NCBI RefSeq assembly: GCF_001506075.1
Contig: NZ_KQ947475.1
Span: 1,818,780-1,882,779 of the forward strand
Source of the DNA: Vibrio sp. MEBiC08052
GTDB taxonomy: Bacteria; Pseudomonadota; Gammaproteobacteria; Enterobacterales; Vibrionaceae
Direction: 5' to 3'
Length of the DNA: 64,000 bases
Shown: piece by piece, positions 46,649 through 55,762 of the stretch
Numbering within the stretch: position 1 is the first letter of the stretch
How the letters are laid out: every line of letters begins with the position of its first letter
Notes under the pieces: model-generated
What the model saw: the letters and a program-made list of their open reading frames with translations, nothing else
Database searches by the model: none
Told to the model about the DNA's origin: nothing
Translations under genes and position numbers: made by a program

Positions 46649-47548
46649 ATGCAGAAAATGCAGCAACTGATCCATTTTACCTTGACGCTGTTTATCGTCT
46701 CGGGATGCTCAACAACAAAACAGGTTCAGCATATCACTCCGCCGCCTGCTGAAGACACTGTGTGTTGTACCCGTTATCAAGATATATACTGGACACCACT
46801 CAATCCCAACGACGATGTTAAGCTCAAACTTGATCCGTCATCCCCGGCGAAGGATTTCAGCAGTGGCCGCTCATATTTTGGTGCCTTTCAATTTTCACCA
46901 CGTTCCGGCACCGTTAAACTGACGCTCAAGAGTTTGGTGTTTAATCATCAGATTTTTATGCCGACACTGGTATTACTGGATGCCGACTACCAGCCGCAAA
47001 AGACGTTTCAGCTCGATCAGCATCAGCTTCGGTTCAGCGATGTATTTGAATCCGATCGACTCGAACAGACTTACCCAATTCATGCGGAAAAAACGCCTTA
47101 TCTGCTCATTTTCACCCAACCTGATCAGGTCGGACAAACGATTACCATTCCCCATCCTGCGAAACGACGCGCGATTGAAGATGGTGCACCGTTACCGCTG
47201 GTTGCAGATATCTCTGTCACCACAAGCTATCAGGGATCATTGAAGATGACCGTTGAAACGGAATCGATTCGTCAACATGCGCTCCAACAATCGCGGCAAA
47301 CATCGGGCAGCAACGCGATGGTCAGCACACTGACATCCCCACAACCAAATATCGAGACCAAGCAGTGGCAACACACTGCACCGCCGCAAGCGGAATCCAC
47401 TCACTATTATCAGTCGGCCATCAAAGATGCGGTGAGTCATCACGATATTGCCAAAGCACTAGCGTTGTTAGATGAGGCAAGAGCCCTACGAATACCGAAT
47501 ATTCAGCAGACATTTATCCATGCAGTCAATACGATGCACTCGAAGTAA
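46649..47548 (+). CDS. malM: MalM-family maltose operon periplasmic protein
   Basis: 299 residues (E. coli MalM about 306). The body has the family motif YWTPLNPND near residue 45, where E. coli has a WTPV segment, and a variable Ser/Gln-rich linker near 205-260. Unlike the soluble E. coli protein, the signal sequence ends in a lipobox (VSGC, Cys at about residue 20), so it is probably a lipoprotein. The ATG has AGGA 7 bases upstream. Role in maltose metabolism is unknown. Confidence 0.88.
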   Translation: MQKMQQLIHFTLTLFIVSGCSTTKQVQHITPPPAEDTVCCTRYQDIYWTPLNPNDDVKLKLDPSSPAKDFSSGRSYFGAFQFSPRSGTVKLTLKSLVFNHQIFMPTLVLLDADYQPQKTFQLDQHQLRFSDVFESDRLEQTYPIHAEKTPYLLIFTQPDQVGQTITIPHPAKRRAIEDGAPLPLVADISVTTSYQGSLKMTVETESIRQHALQQSRQTSGSNAMVSTLTSPQPNIETKQWQHTAPPQAESTHYYQSAIKDAVSHHDIAKALALLDEARALRIPNIQQTFIHAVNTMHSK

Positions 47549-47630
47549 TGCAACAACGGTGAAAAATTGTTCATCTGGTCGCATTTGATGTAATGTGTTA
47601 TCGCGATGAAAAGTGATGATCTATCGTTCG

Positions 47631-47646
47631 GCTCCCCGATGGGAGC
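47631..47646 (-). terminator. Hairpin after racemase gene
   Basis: GCTCCC and GGGAGC form a 6-bp stem with a 4-base loop, 3 bases past the minus-strand racemase stop. No T-run, so a weak terminator at best. Confidence 0.4.
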
Positions 47647-47648
47647 AC

Positions 47649-48734
47649 TCATCTCTCTTCACTCTTTTTTGTATCATCATGAAACACTTTATGAACTGAG
47701 TTTGAGGTCATCGCGGACAAAAATGCACTGTAATCGACGCTGAATAGAACTTTCTTTCCAACAATCAGAGGCTCTTCGGAAGTTTCAAGAATCAAGTGGT
47801 CGCTGCTCGATGATACGATGCTTATATGATAGGGCGGGTGAAGCCCGGTTACACAAACGTCTTGGCGGCCCAACGCAAGAATTGCCTGTGAAACTGTACC
47901 TCGGTCTTGAAGTTTTTCTTGTTCACCAAAAGCATTAGAACCACGATCTCCCCATGGTAACGAAGGTTTAATTTTGGCTTCGATTACCTCGGCGGTTAAT
48001 GTGATCGCATCGGTGTATAGCCCCTCGACCGGCTGTTGCTCCAAAGGCACACAACCAAGGAAAATTGCTTCCCCTATTCGTAAATGATTCACACGGGTGC
48101 GACTTTTATGAGCGAGGACCCAATTGATTGAAGAAGAATTCCCGCCTGAAATAATTTCGAGTGAGATTCCGAATGTTGCTTCGATTTCATCAGCAAGGTC
48201 AGAAAGAAGTCTCATCTTTTTATCATCAGGAGTGACTCCATAGCGACACGTAAGATTCGCCCCGATGCCTTTTATGATGATATTGGGTAAAAGAATGATC
48301 TTCCTTATAAAACCGATAACGAGATTCGGCATGATACCTTCTCTCAAATCCCCCAGTTCAACCATGATTATGACGCCATGCTGGATATTTGACTGCTTTG
48401 CGGCACAAGAAATCTGCCGAATCACTTCGATTTCCGTATTCAGACTGATATCACAAGACTCAACTACACTGGCGATTTGGCTCAGCATTGGAGTACGGAT
48501 TAACATTTTCGGGACAGCAATTCCGTTGCGTGTCATCCTTTGTATGTTTTCGACTCTAGAATCTGCCAGCATACTGGCTCCGGCATCAATGAGAATGTTG
48601 GCAATGATGGGGTGACCTAAACAAGACTTTGTCACGGGTGTGACTGCAACATTTTTTAACGCGAGTCGTTCAATAAGAAACTGAGCATTGTGACGAATTT
48701 TAGAGCAATCGATGTCTAGCTGTGGGTAGCTCAC
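47649..48734 (-). CDS. PLP-dependent amino-acid racemase (COG3457/ornithine-racemase type)
   Basis: 361 residues with the alanine-racemase N-terminal barrel: PQLDIDCSKIRHNAQFL, VAVTPVTKSCLGHP-type PLP-lysine region (VTKSCLGHP, about residues 34-42), and GGNSSSINW (about 195). The group includes YhfX and clostridial ornithine racemase. The substrate is not readable. It overlaps the DUF1611 gene by 4 bases, so the two form an operon likely handling D-amino acids or their derivatives. Confidence 0.85.
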   Translation of the reverse strand: MSYPQLDIDCSKIRHNAQFLIERLALKNVAVTPVTKSCLGHPIIANILIDAGASMLADSRVENIQRMTRNGIAVPKMLIRTPMLSQIASVVESCDISLNTEIEVIRQISCAAKQSNIQHGVIIMVELGDLREGIMPNLVIGFIRKIILLPNIIIKGIGANLTCRYGVTPDDKKMRLLSDLADEIEATFGISLEIISGGNSSSINWVLAHKSRTRVNHLRIGEAIFLGCVPLEQQPVEGLYTDAITLTAEVIEAKIKPSLPWGDRGSNAFGEQEKLQDRGTVSQAILALGRQDVCVTGLHPPYHISIVSSSSDHLILETSEEPLIVGKKVLFSVDYSAFLSAMTSNSVHKVFHDDTKKSEER

Positions 48735-49936
48735 TTTTGCTCTGCCATTTTATCTTTTAGCATCGGATAGGTCGATAATACCATTTGCAACAGTTGTTCT
48801 TTAGGTTGAGATAATGGGTCAGTCACGGGTAGGCTCAACTCAGCACGATAAGCTCTGATTTGAGGAATAATTTCATCGGAAGACATCCCTTCATGATTCA
48901 GTGTTAACCCTATCACGGTGGTATTTGAAAATGCTTCTATCAGGTTGATTTCACTGGCAACGGAAGGGATTGGCATTTCTGGAAAATCGACACGATACAT
49001 CCGTTTAGGGGCATGCTGTAAAATAACACTGGTTGGGCAACTGCCGCGTAGTATAAAAGAACTTGTAGAAAATGCAGGATGACTTAAAGCTCCCTGCCCT
49101 TCAATGATGATGATATCCGGAGACTCTATTTCATACGCCTTAACAATGACGGCTTCTAACTCACCGGCGCAGAATTGTGAGGGAACGGCGTCTAATGCCA
49201 CACAATAGGGCGCGCCTTGCATAATACCCGTTTGCCCCGTTGCTATCATCACGACATTGAGGCCTTTATTTCTTAACTCATCTGCCAATATGGTCGCGGT
49301 CGTCCTTTTCCCTAATGCGCAATCTGTACCCATGACAGCAATTCTTGGGCATTTCACACTGTGTATTTTGCCACTAAATACTTGCAATGCTTCTTTGTTC
49401 TTGGGTTTGCGAATATCAAGAATATGGACATTATTTTTTAGACAGGCTTCACGAAAGATAGGATCGTCATTTAAGAACTCATGCATACCATTAACAATAT
49501 TCATGTTGCATGACATGGCATTGAGAATAATTTGTTTTTCTGAATCGGAAAGTAAGCCCTTTGATGGCGCGATCCCAAAAATAAAGTAATCAGGAACGGT
49601 TTCCGCATGAATCATCGCTTCTTCAATATTAGCCACAAGAGGAATATGATTTCTCATACCATCAAGAACTTCACCGGAATCTAAGCTTGCCAGCTCACTA
49701 TCAATAACGGATAAGATACGATAAATGTGGGAATGCCTTACCAACCCATTTGCACTCTTTCCGTCAATTTTACCAAAGTTACCTTCACAATAAATAATAG
49801 CAGTGGGAGTCGTCGGATTGACTTTATGTCCAAGTGGTGTCCAAGGTTGTGAATATATTGGATTATGGTCGATTTCTGTCTCTTCAGTTCTAATTAATTG
49901 AACGATGTTTCTTAATTTTCCAGTTGAAATTGACAT
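48731..49936 (-). CDS. DUF1611 P-loop protein (DgcN-like)
   Basis: 401 residues: an N-terminal domain with TPTAIIYCEGNFGKIDGKSANGLVRH split across about residues 44-70, and a C-terminal P-loop-type domain (GTDCALGKRTTA near 203, IIIIEGQGALSHP near 277). DUF1611 proteins accompany amino-acid epimerases/racemases; DgcN-type members modify D-glutamate or D-glutamine for racemisation. Here the partner is a COG3457 racemase rather than a dipeptide-epimerase-like enzyme. The pair is somewhat more A/T-rich than the mal genes. Confidence 0.83.
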   Translation of the reverse strand: MSISTGKLRNIVQLIRTEETEIDHNPIYSQPWTPLGHKVNPTTPTAIIYCEGNFGKIDGKSANGLVRHSHIYRILSVIDSELASLDSGEVLDGMRNHIPLVANIEEAMIHAETVPDYFIFGIAPSKGLLSDSEKQIILNAMSCNMNIVNGMHEFLNDDPIFREACLKNNVHILDIRKPKNKEALQVFSGKIHSVKCPRIAVMGTDCALGKRTTATILADELRNKGLNVVMIATGQTGIMQGAPYCVALDAVPSQFCAGELEAVIVKAYEIESPDIIIIEGQGALSHPAFSTSSFILRGSCPTSVILQHAPKRMYRVDFPEMPIPSVASEINLIEAFSNTTVIGLTLNHEGMSSDEIIPQIRAYRAELSLPVTDPLSQPKEQLLQMVLSTYPMLKDKMAEQK

Positions 49937-50309
49937 GATTAGAGCCTAGTTAATTAGGCTTAGGGGGCAACTAAGGAATGCCGAGACATACGTCTGGAAA
50001 AGAAAAGTGGTCCCTACTAAGCAGGAGGGATAGCCATCACAGTACCACACCAAACTGATTCATGTTGGATATTTTTGAAATAATTTTTGCGACACTACTT
50101 ATTCATCATGTTGCATTCTGCTTTAGGCAACCCATTAGCCCTTCACGTTTAGATCAGAGGCAAAGAACTAAATTAACAGCAAAACGGATATAAGTTCCTA
50201 ACACAAAGTAACTACTTGTCCGCTGAATAAGTTGTCCGCCAAATAAGCGTTTGACGATAAAAAAGGATCTGTTGATAACGAAGAATTTCAAAGAAAGGAG
50301 ACGTAGATT
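49937..50309. other. Spacer between DUF1611 gene and tRNA genes
   Basis: Holds the promoter of the racemase operon. An inverted repeat AGCCTA/TAGGCT (49943-49960) lies 7 bases before the DUF1611 start and could be an operator. Two direct 16-bp repeats, CTTGTCCGCTGAATAA (50215-50230) and GTTGTCCGCCAAATAA (50231-50246), lie downstream of the tRNAs. No gene is seen. Confidence 0.5.
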
Positions 50310-50386
50310 TGGTGCGTCTGAGTGGACTCGAACCACCGACCCCCGCCATGTCAAGGCGATACTCTAACCAACTGAGCTACAGACGC
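50310..50386 (-). tRNA. tRNA-Val(GAC), copy 1
   Basis: A 77-nt cloverleaf on the minus strand with acceptor GCGTCTG/CAGACGC and encoded CCA. The anticodon loop TTGACAT sits on a CGCC/GGCG stem, giving anticodon GAC (valine). The T-arm is GGTGG-TTCGAGT-CCACT. It is nearly identical to copy 2 but differs in the sixth acceptor pair (T-A instead of C-G), changed on both sides. Confidence 0.97.
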
Positions 50387-50406
50387 ATAATGATGTTTTC
50401 TTGTAA

Positions 50407-50483
50407 TGGTGCGTCCGAGTGGACTCGAACCACCGACCCCCGCCATGTCAAGGCGATACTCTAACCAACTGAGCTACGGACGC
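50407..50483 (-). tRNA. tRNA-Val(GAC), copy 2
   Basis: A 77-nt tRNA with acceptor GCGTCCG/CGGACGC, anticodon loop TTGACAT (GAC) and encoded CCA, 20 bases upstream of copy 1 in the same direction, so both come from one transcript. Matches the known gammaproteobacterial valine GAC isoacceptor. Confidence 0.97.
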
Positions 50484-50739
50484 ATCAATCAAGAACGGAG
50501 AGGATATTAACGACACTCTTAAAGTTGTGCAAGAAAAATTTCCCTGAAAATGAACCGATTGGCTTTAAGTTCACCAACATGGATCTTTTTTGCTCAATCG
50601 GAATCATTCTTCGTCTAAATTTCATATCTTTTTTCTGTGGATGCAAATTGTAATACGAGTTCAATTTTGTGATATTAACCCAAAAAATTAGTTGAAGTAT
50701 TACAATGATTGCGTAACATACCTCAATTGGCTAGAACAT

Positions 50740-51825
50740 ATGCAGAACGCTCTTAAAATGGATGATCGATTACCTAATAAATCATACTTGCTCAGAACTT
50801 CTGTTCTTTCCGGTATCAGTCTGTTTTTAACGTTGATAGCATTGTTCTTTGCTCTCTTCCATGCCATTCATCGAAACGAGTTATTTCTGGCCTTCGTTGA
50901 ATGTATTCTGTCCGTCTATTCTTACTTGATTTATACCCAACTCAAACAAAAACGATATCCCAAGCAGTACATTCTTTATTACGCTTATTATCTGATGTTT
51001 ACGCTGTTGGTCGGAACGTACTTTCAACCGATAGCTCAGGGACTGTTTGTCTGGAGTTGTCTTGCACCGATCGTGTTGTACTTATTACTCGGCATCAAAC
51101 ACGGCATGTATACCAGTGGTCTGTTCTTGGTGATTCAATCGGCAATCATCATCATGAAGCTGAGCCAAGATGCAACCTACAGCATGTTAGAAAGCATGTT
51201 TAATTTAGTGCTCTGCTATATCGGGATCTGGATTGTGTCGCATCTTTATGAATCCAATCGTTCCGATATTGAAAACTCACTGATGTATCTCGCTTCCAGA
51301 GATTCCTTAACCGGTGCACATAACCGATTATCTCTGTCAACATCGTTTCATCGTTTTACGACGACGAAAAAAGAGCAACAACATCTGAGTCTGCTGATTC
51401 TCGATATTGATTACTTTAAGCAGATTAATGATCGATTTGGTCATGACATCGGTGATAAGGTTTTAATTGAAACCAGCCTGATCATTAGTCGTATCGTCGG
51501 TGATGAAAATCTCTTTCGGATTGGCGGAGAAGAATTTTGTATTACCCTGTTTGATATCGATTTGGATGAGGCAAAAAAAATCGGTGAGAAACTTCGCCAC
51601 ACCATCAGCAATCACCTGTTCAACTTTGGTGACAAACGCTTACAGTTGACGTTAAGTATCGGGATCTGCCGTTACCGCAATGGCGATAACCTATCTGACA
51701 TTCTGAAGTTGGCAGATATTGAGCTTTATAAAGCGAAAAAAAATGGGAAGAATCAAGTGCGGATATGTCAGGCAGATGCACAGACATCGCTTGAAGATGA
51801 TGTTGAACAGTACAAATCGGCTTAA
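50740..51825 (+). CDS. Membrane-anchored diguanylate cyclase (GGDEF)
   Basis: 361 residues. The first ~170 residues hold about six membrane helices of no named sensor type. A GGDEF domain follows (about 185-345) with SRDSLTGAHNR, LILDIDYFKQINDRFGHDIGD and the active-site GGEEF near residue 275, so c-di-GMP synthesis is expected. No RxxD inhibitory site stands at the usual position 5 residues before GGEEF. A TTG at 50692 extends the frame; the ATG used is a guess, as ribosome binding sites are weak. Confidence 0.9.
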   Translation: MQNALKMDDRLPNKSYLLRTSVLSGISLFLTLIALFFALFHAIHRNELFLAFVECILSVYSYLIYTQLKQKRYPKQYILYYAYYLMFTLLVGTYFQPIAQGLFVWSCLAPIVLYLLLGIKHGMYTSGLFLVIQSAIIIMKLSQDATYSMLESMFNLVLCYIGIWIVSHLYESNRSDIENSLMYLASRDSLTGAHNRLSLSTSFHRFTTTKKEQQHLSLLILDIDYFKQINDRFGHDIGDKVLIETSLIISRIVGDENLFRIGGEEFCITLFDIDLDEAKKIGEKLRHTISNHLFNFGDKRLQLTLSIGICRYRNGDNLSDILKLADIELYKAKKNGKNQVRICQADAQTSLEDDVEQYKSA

Positions 51826-51855
51826 TACTGAATTGCCAGATTTGTAATTGTAAAG

Positions 51856-52527
51856 TTAGTGTTCGTCCTCATGATTATCTTCATAAACAACATTATAATT
51901 TTCAGTATAGTTACAGTGAGGTTGACGACTACAAGTGAAGAACCGTCGCCCCTTATAATCGCCTTGCGTAGCCACCCGGATGACCATCGGACTACCACAT
52001 TTTTTACAGAATCGGACTTCTTTATCTACTTCAATCAAATCGATATGAGCTGCCAAAAGTCGCCGTAGCCGACTCACCTGATAACTATATTTGATGGTTG
52101 TTCCAATCAGAGGAATATTGGCAGACCGACAGACACTCAACAGCAGTTTCTCGCGCTCAATTTTAGCCTTACTCAACGATTTGCCATTATCGAGTTCAAT
52201 CACCGCACGGGCTTCAAATGTTCTGGGGTCACAGACGACAAACTGAAAGCTATGTTTTGAAATCTTGTGACCGGCAATAAAAATATCCTTTTTCTTTTTC
52301 AGCCCGGCAGGAACTAATAACTGCGCCATATTCACTTTGGCAAATACAACCCCCTGCTCTCCGACCGCTTCAATTAATGCCCGGTAAAATATACTCTCAG
52401 CGGGGTTGAGCAGCGGTCCGAACCGTCGATAACTATATTCTTTACTGTCATCTTTTTTAATGATGTAGCGCTGTGCAAAAAGAAAGAACAAGACTAACAA
52501 TGCAACAATAATAAAGATGTTCAGCAT
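51856..52527 (-). CDS. DUF2726 protein with topoisomerase-type zinc ribbon
   Basis: 223 residues: one N-terminal membrane helix (about 2-19), a DUF2726 domain (about 38-155, with VFAKVNMAQLL and AVIELDNGKS typical of a nuclease-like fold) and a C-terminal C4 zinc ribbon (about 173-205; CKKC...C...C) as in topoisomerase I tails. The acidic tail ends EDNHEDEH. The nuclease-like and zinc-ribbon parts suggest nucleic-acid contact at the membrane; no function is established. Confidence 0.87.
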   Translation of the reverse strand: MLNIFIIVALLVLFFLFAQRYIIKKDDSKEYSYRRFGPLLNPAESIFYRALIEAVGEQGVVFAKVNMAQLLVPAGLKKKKDIFIAGHKISKHSFQFVVCDPRTFEARAVIELDNGKSLSKAKIEREKLLLSVCRSANIPLIGTTIKYSYQVSRLRRLLAAHIDLIEVDKEVRFCKKCGSPMVIRVATQGDYKGRRFFTCSRQPHCNYTENYNVVYEDNHEDEH

Positions 52528-52669
52528 CGTAATTAAATACCCCCAGAAATGGACTTATAATACAGACCAAAAATGCGCCATCCAAACACATCACATAATA
52601 AACAGTCTGATAAAACAGAATACCCAATCAAAACCGACGACTTGGATGTATACTGCTTTGAGTCTCTAG

Positions 52670-53650
52670 TTACACCGCTTCAAAAATGTATTGATCCATC
52701 ATACCGACCAATTTACCGATCTCCGGTTTGGTAATCGTATCATTGGCGCCCAGTGTCAACGCTTTATGACGGTTATCATCACTCATCAGAGAAGAGAACA
52801 TTACAATGGGGATATCACGATATGAATTATTGTCTCTCAACCGTTTCACCAAATGCATCCCATCCATACGAGGCATTTCTACATCTGTCACCACCGCATC
52901 AATCAGCTCTCGAACCTGAACGCCTTCTTTCTCAGCGGCTTGTTCAATATTCATTAGCTTTTCAAAAGCCTCACCACCATCTTTACAGGCAATAACGTTG
53001 TAACCGGCAGAACTCAGCGTATCTTGAATCAGACTACGAATAAATGCAGAATCATCCACAACCATTACGGTCTTCGCATTCCTTTTGCTCACCATTTTCT
53101 GATTCAGGTCAATGCTTTTATCCACTCTGACATCATACTTCTCCATGCTCAATTCAGGGTTAATATCTGCAATGATTTTTTCAAAATCCAAAATCATAAT
53201 CAGATGCCCTTCTTTGCGCACGACGGCAACAACACAATCTTGCTCACCGGCTTCAAGAAACTGGCTTGGCGATTCAACATCATTCCAAGAGATACGATGA
53301 ATTCTGCTAACACTGTCGATTAAGAACCCATTCGTCATCCGGTTAAAATCCGTCACGATAACAAACTTGCTCTCAACATCCGGTGATTTCGGGATGCCAA
53401 GCCAGCCGGCCAGATCAACCAACGGGGTTAATATATCCCGGGAAGAAAATACACCAATCATATGTGGCTGAGCATTCGGATAATCCGTTGTTTCCGGAAC
53501 CTGAATTACTTCCCGGACTTTTGCAACATTAATACCGTAGTAACAAGTTTTAGTGCCACCGTTCGGTAGACGTTTTTCTATATGAAACTCGATAATTTCA
53601 AGTTCATTGGTGCCGCTTTCTGTCAAGATCGTACTAGTTGGATGACTCAT
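52670..53650 (-). CDS. cheV: Chemotaxis coupling protein CheV
   Basis: 326 residues: a CheW-like coupling domain (about 15-170) and a C-terminal receiver (about 190-320) with phospho-acceptor Asp in DAVVTDVEMPRMDG. It links receptors such as those at 1-3453 to CheA and may act as a phosphate sink. It stands alone and divergent from a small gene. Start ATG is preceded by a weak purine run. Confidence 0.95.
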   Translation of the reverse strand: MSHPTSTILTESGTNELEIIEFHIEKRLPNGGTKTCYYGINVAKVREVIQVPETTDYPNAQPHMIGVFSSRDILTPLVDLAGWLGIPKSPDVESKFVIVTDFNRMTNGFLIDSVSRIHRISWNDVESPSQFLEAGEQDCVVAVVRKEGHLIMILDFEKIIADINPELSMEKYDVRVDKSIDLNQKMVSKRNAKTVMVVDDSAFIRSLIQDTLSSAGYNVIACKDGGEAFEKLMNIEQAAEKEGVQVRELIDAVVTDVEMPRMDGMHLVKRLRDNNSYRDIPIVMFSSLMSDDNRHKALTLGANDTITKPEIGKLVGMMDQYIFEAV

Positions 53651-54160
53651 ACCGCTCTACTTCTATTCTGGATTGATCCGGGCTGTAAAAACAGCAACTT
53701 TAACATTGTTATTGTAGATCTTATCTACCCGACTATCGTTATTTTATCGGTGAATGAACGAAAGAACATGACCAGTATCTTATTGTTTCATATCAAACAA
53801 AAGTTTCTCTTCATCAGAGCTGCCTCGATCACATAGATGTTCCGTTATTCATATTGTCAGGATTTCAGAAAAATAACAATAAATTCATCAGCTAAGTCAG
53901 CGTCAGTATCATTGACTAATTTACTCAAACACACCGCAGATACAAGAGGCTGTTATCACGAAAACAACTTTAAAAATTTCATCATAAATTTTGGCAAAGA
54001 TCACAAGGAAATTATGACTTATTTCCTTGGTGTTGCCATATAGATTGTATACTTTTTATACGGAGTGTTGAAGCTATTGCATATATTATAAAATCATCCG
54101 AATAATATGTAGTACACCATTGGGAAAAGATTGGAAAAGCAAAAATAGAAGGAACATACA
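53651..54160. other. Divergent intergenic region, cheV to small gene
   Basis: A 510-bp A/T-rich region holding the promoter(s) of cheV and the small gene at 54161. Frames at 53582-53836 and 53837-54043 have no ribosome binding site or family character. No RNA gene was recognised. Confidence 0.4.
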
Positions 54161-54391
54161 ATGAGACGTGATGAGCTAGGTATTTGTTTATCCCATGAGA
54201 TGCTGGTAGACAATTTAGATTCAACTTTTACTTGTATCCGTGCTTATAAAGCCGTAGCTACAGATGTCGATGATTTGCCTCCTTTGCTTGCATTTCCTCA
54301 AATGAAAGGCAAAGACGTCCTATTGTCGATGAAAGGTAAACATAAGCTGATATGGCGAGCTGATTTCTTTTGTCCCAGCTTTCATAAATGA
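54161..54391 (+). CDS. Small 76-aa protein, unknown
   Basis: 76 residues, no membrane helix, no recognised family; acidic in the first half (VATDVDDLPPLLAFPQ) and Lys-rich then aromatic in the second (KGKHKLIWRADFFCPSFHK). AAGGA lies 8 bases before the ATG, the upstream region is long, and a strong terminator follows, so it is probably a real single-gene transcript. Confidence 0.6.
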   Translation: MRRDELGICLSHEMLVDNLDSTFTCIRAYKAVATDVDDLPPLLAFPQMKGKDVLLSMKGKHKLIWRADFFCPSFHK

Positions 54392-54439
54392 ACAAGTTTT
54401 ATAAATAAATCTGACTATTGTCTATCATCTTATCCCTTG

Positions 54440-54492
54440 TCACCACAGATAGGCGAATCATTCGGTGCTAGATCTATCTGTGGTGATTTTTC
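54440..54492 (+). terminator. Strong intrinsic terminator
   Basis: TCACCACAGATA (54440-54451) and TATCTGTGGTGA (54475-54486) form a perfect 12-bp stem followed by TTTTT. It ends the transcript of the small gene and isolates metA. Confidence 0.9.
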
Positions 54493-54633
54493 GTCATATC
54501 TGTCGCTCTGATTTTACCTTTTCTATCGTTCGGCGTGAAATCGGTAGCCATTCAAACACCAATAACAATCAAATATCAGCTTACATGAGAGCTTGATTTT
54601 TTCTCGACATATGTGATCGATTCGGTTAACTTT

Positions 54634-54657
54634 AGATGTATAGACGTCCAGATAGAT
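54634..54657. promoter_or_regulatory. Three tandem MetJ boxes upstream of metA
   Basis: Three adjacent 8-bp met boxes, AGATGTAT, AGACGTCC and AGATAGAT, close to the consensus AGACGTCT. They lie 20 bases before the metA start, so MetJ with S-adenosylmethionine should repress the gene. Confidence 0.88.
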
Positions 54658-54676
54658 TTATTGTGAGAGAAATACT

Positions 54677-55618
54677 GTGCCGATAAAGATTCCTGATCAA
54701 CTTCCTGCAACGGATGTTCTTCTGCATGAGAACATTTTCGTCATGCATGAATCTCGAGCTTCTACTCAAGAAATCAGACCGCTCAAAGTGCTGATACTGA
54801 ATCTGATGCCTAAAAAAATTGAGACTGAAACTCAATTTTTACGCCTGCTCTCCAATAGTCCGCTGCAGGTAGATGTTGAACTTTTGCGCATCGATAACCG
54901 TCCGAGCCGCAATACACCCGAAGAACATTTAGATATGTTTTATCGGCAATTTGAGATGGTGAAAGACCGTTACTTCGACGGATTAATTGTGACGGGGGCA
55001 CCGCTAGGATTGGTTGCTTTTGAGGATGTCGTCTACTGGCAGCATCTGGAATCCATCATCCAATGGGCCAAAGATCATGTTACTTCAACTTTATATGTCT
55101 GTTGGGCTGTTCAGGCAGGTCTCAACATTCTTTATGGATTGCCGAAGCTGACCCGTAAAGATAAGCTCTCTGGAGTTTATACTCATTCCCTGCAGAAAGA
55201 CTTTCATCCCCTGATTCGCGGATTTGATGACTCTTTTCTTGCCCCGCATTCCAGATATGCAGATTTCCCTGTCGATTACATTCGAGAAAATACCAGTCTC
55301 GATATTCTTGCCACTTCAGAAGATGCAGGAATGTATCTGGCAACCAGCCCGGATAAACGTCATGTGTTTGTGACCGGTCATCCTGAATATGATGCTTTTA
55401 CACTACACGGTGAGTACGTTCGGGATCTGGGTGAAGGCTTGGAGCCAACCATTCCAGTGAACTATTACCAGAATGACAATCCTGATAATCAACCTATCGC
55501 CAGTTGGCGAAGCCACGGACATCTGCTGTTTTCAAACTGGCTCAACTACTGTGTTTACCAGCAGACACCCTATGATTTGGAACATTTCAGTGAAGATAAA
55601 TTTACCAAAGATGATTAG
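54677..55618 (+). CDS. metA: Homoserine O-succinyltransferase MetA
   Basis: 313 residues, first step of methionine synthesis from homoserine. It begins at a GTG codon with the family N-terminus [10 protein letters not shown] and contains [20 protein letters not shown], the catalytic Cys in [15 protein letters not shown] (about residue 142) and the His/Glu region VTGHPEYDA (about 235). Controlled by the MetJ boxes just upstream; ended by a good terminator. Confidence 0.97.
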   Translation: MPIKIPDQLPATDVLLHENIFVMHESRASTQEIRPLKVLILNLMPKKIETETQFLRLLSNSPLQVDVELLRIDNRPSRNTPEEHLDMFYRQFEMVKDRYFDGLIVTGAPLGLVAFEDVVYWQHLESIIQWAKDHVTSTLYVCWAVQAGLNILYGLPKLTRKDKLSGVYTHSLQKDFHPLIRGFDDSFLAPHSRYADFPVDYIRENTSLDILATSEDAGMYLATSPDKRHVFVTGHPEYDAFTLHGEYVRDLGEGLEPTIPVNYYQNDNPDNQPIASWRSHGHLLFSNWLNYCVYQQTPYDLEHFSEDKFTKDD

Positions 55619-55639
55619 AGCAACGTCATCTTATTCAAA

Positions 55640-55668
55640 AGCGGCCTGAATCAAGGCCGCTCTTTTTA
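55640..55668 (+). terminator. Intrinsic terminator of metA
   Basis: AGCGGCC and GGCCGCT form a 7-bp stem with an 8-base loop, then CTTTTT, 22 bases after the stop codon. Confidence 0.88.
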
Positions 55669-55762
55669 TCTGCGTCGCAAGATATACACTGCCCTATTTC
55701 CTCCCCGTAGAATCGCTTTATCATCCAGCAGATAAACGAAAGTATGATTAAGCGGAGGCCGA

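Noticed and set aside
47600..50483. Genomic island inserted at the tRNA-Val genes
   Set aside because: No duplicate of the tRNA 3' end and no integrase were seen on the far side of the racemase operon.
53582..54043. Two plus-strand frames in the cheV upstream region
   Set aside because: One is largely antisense to cheV and the other has no ribosome binding site or protein-like pattern.
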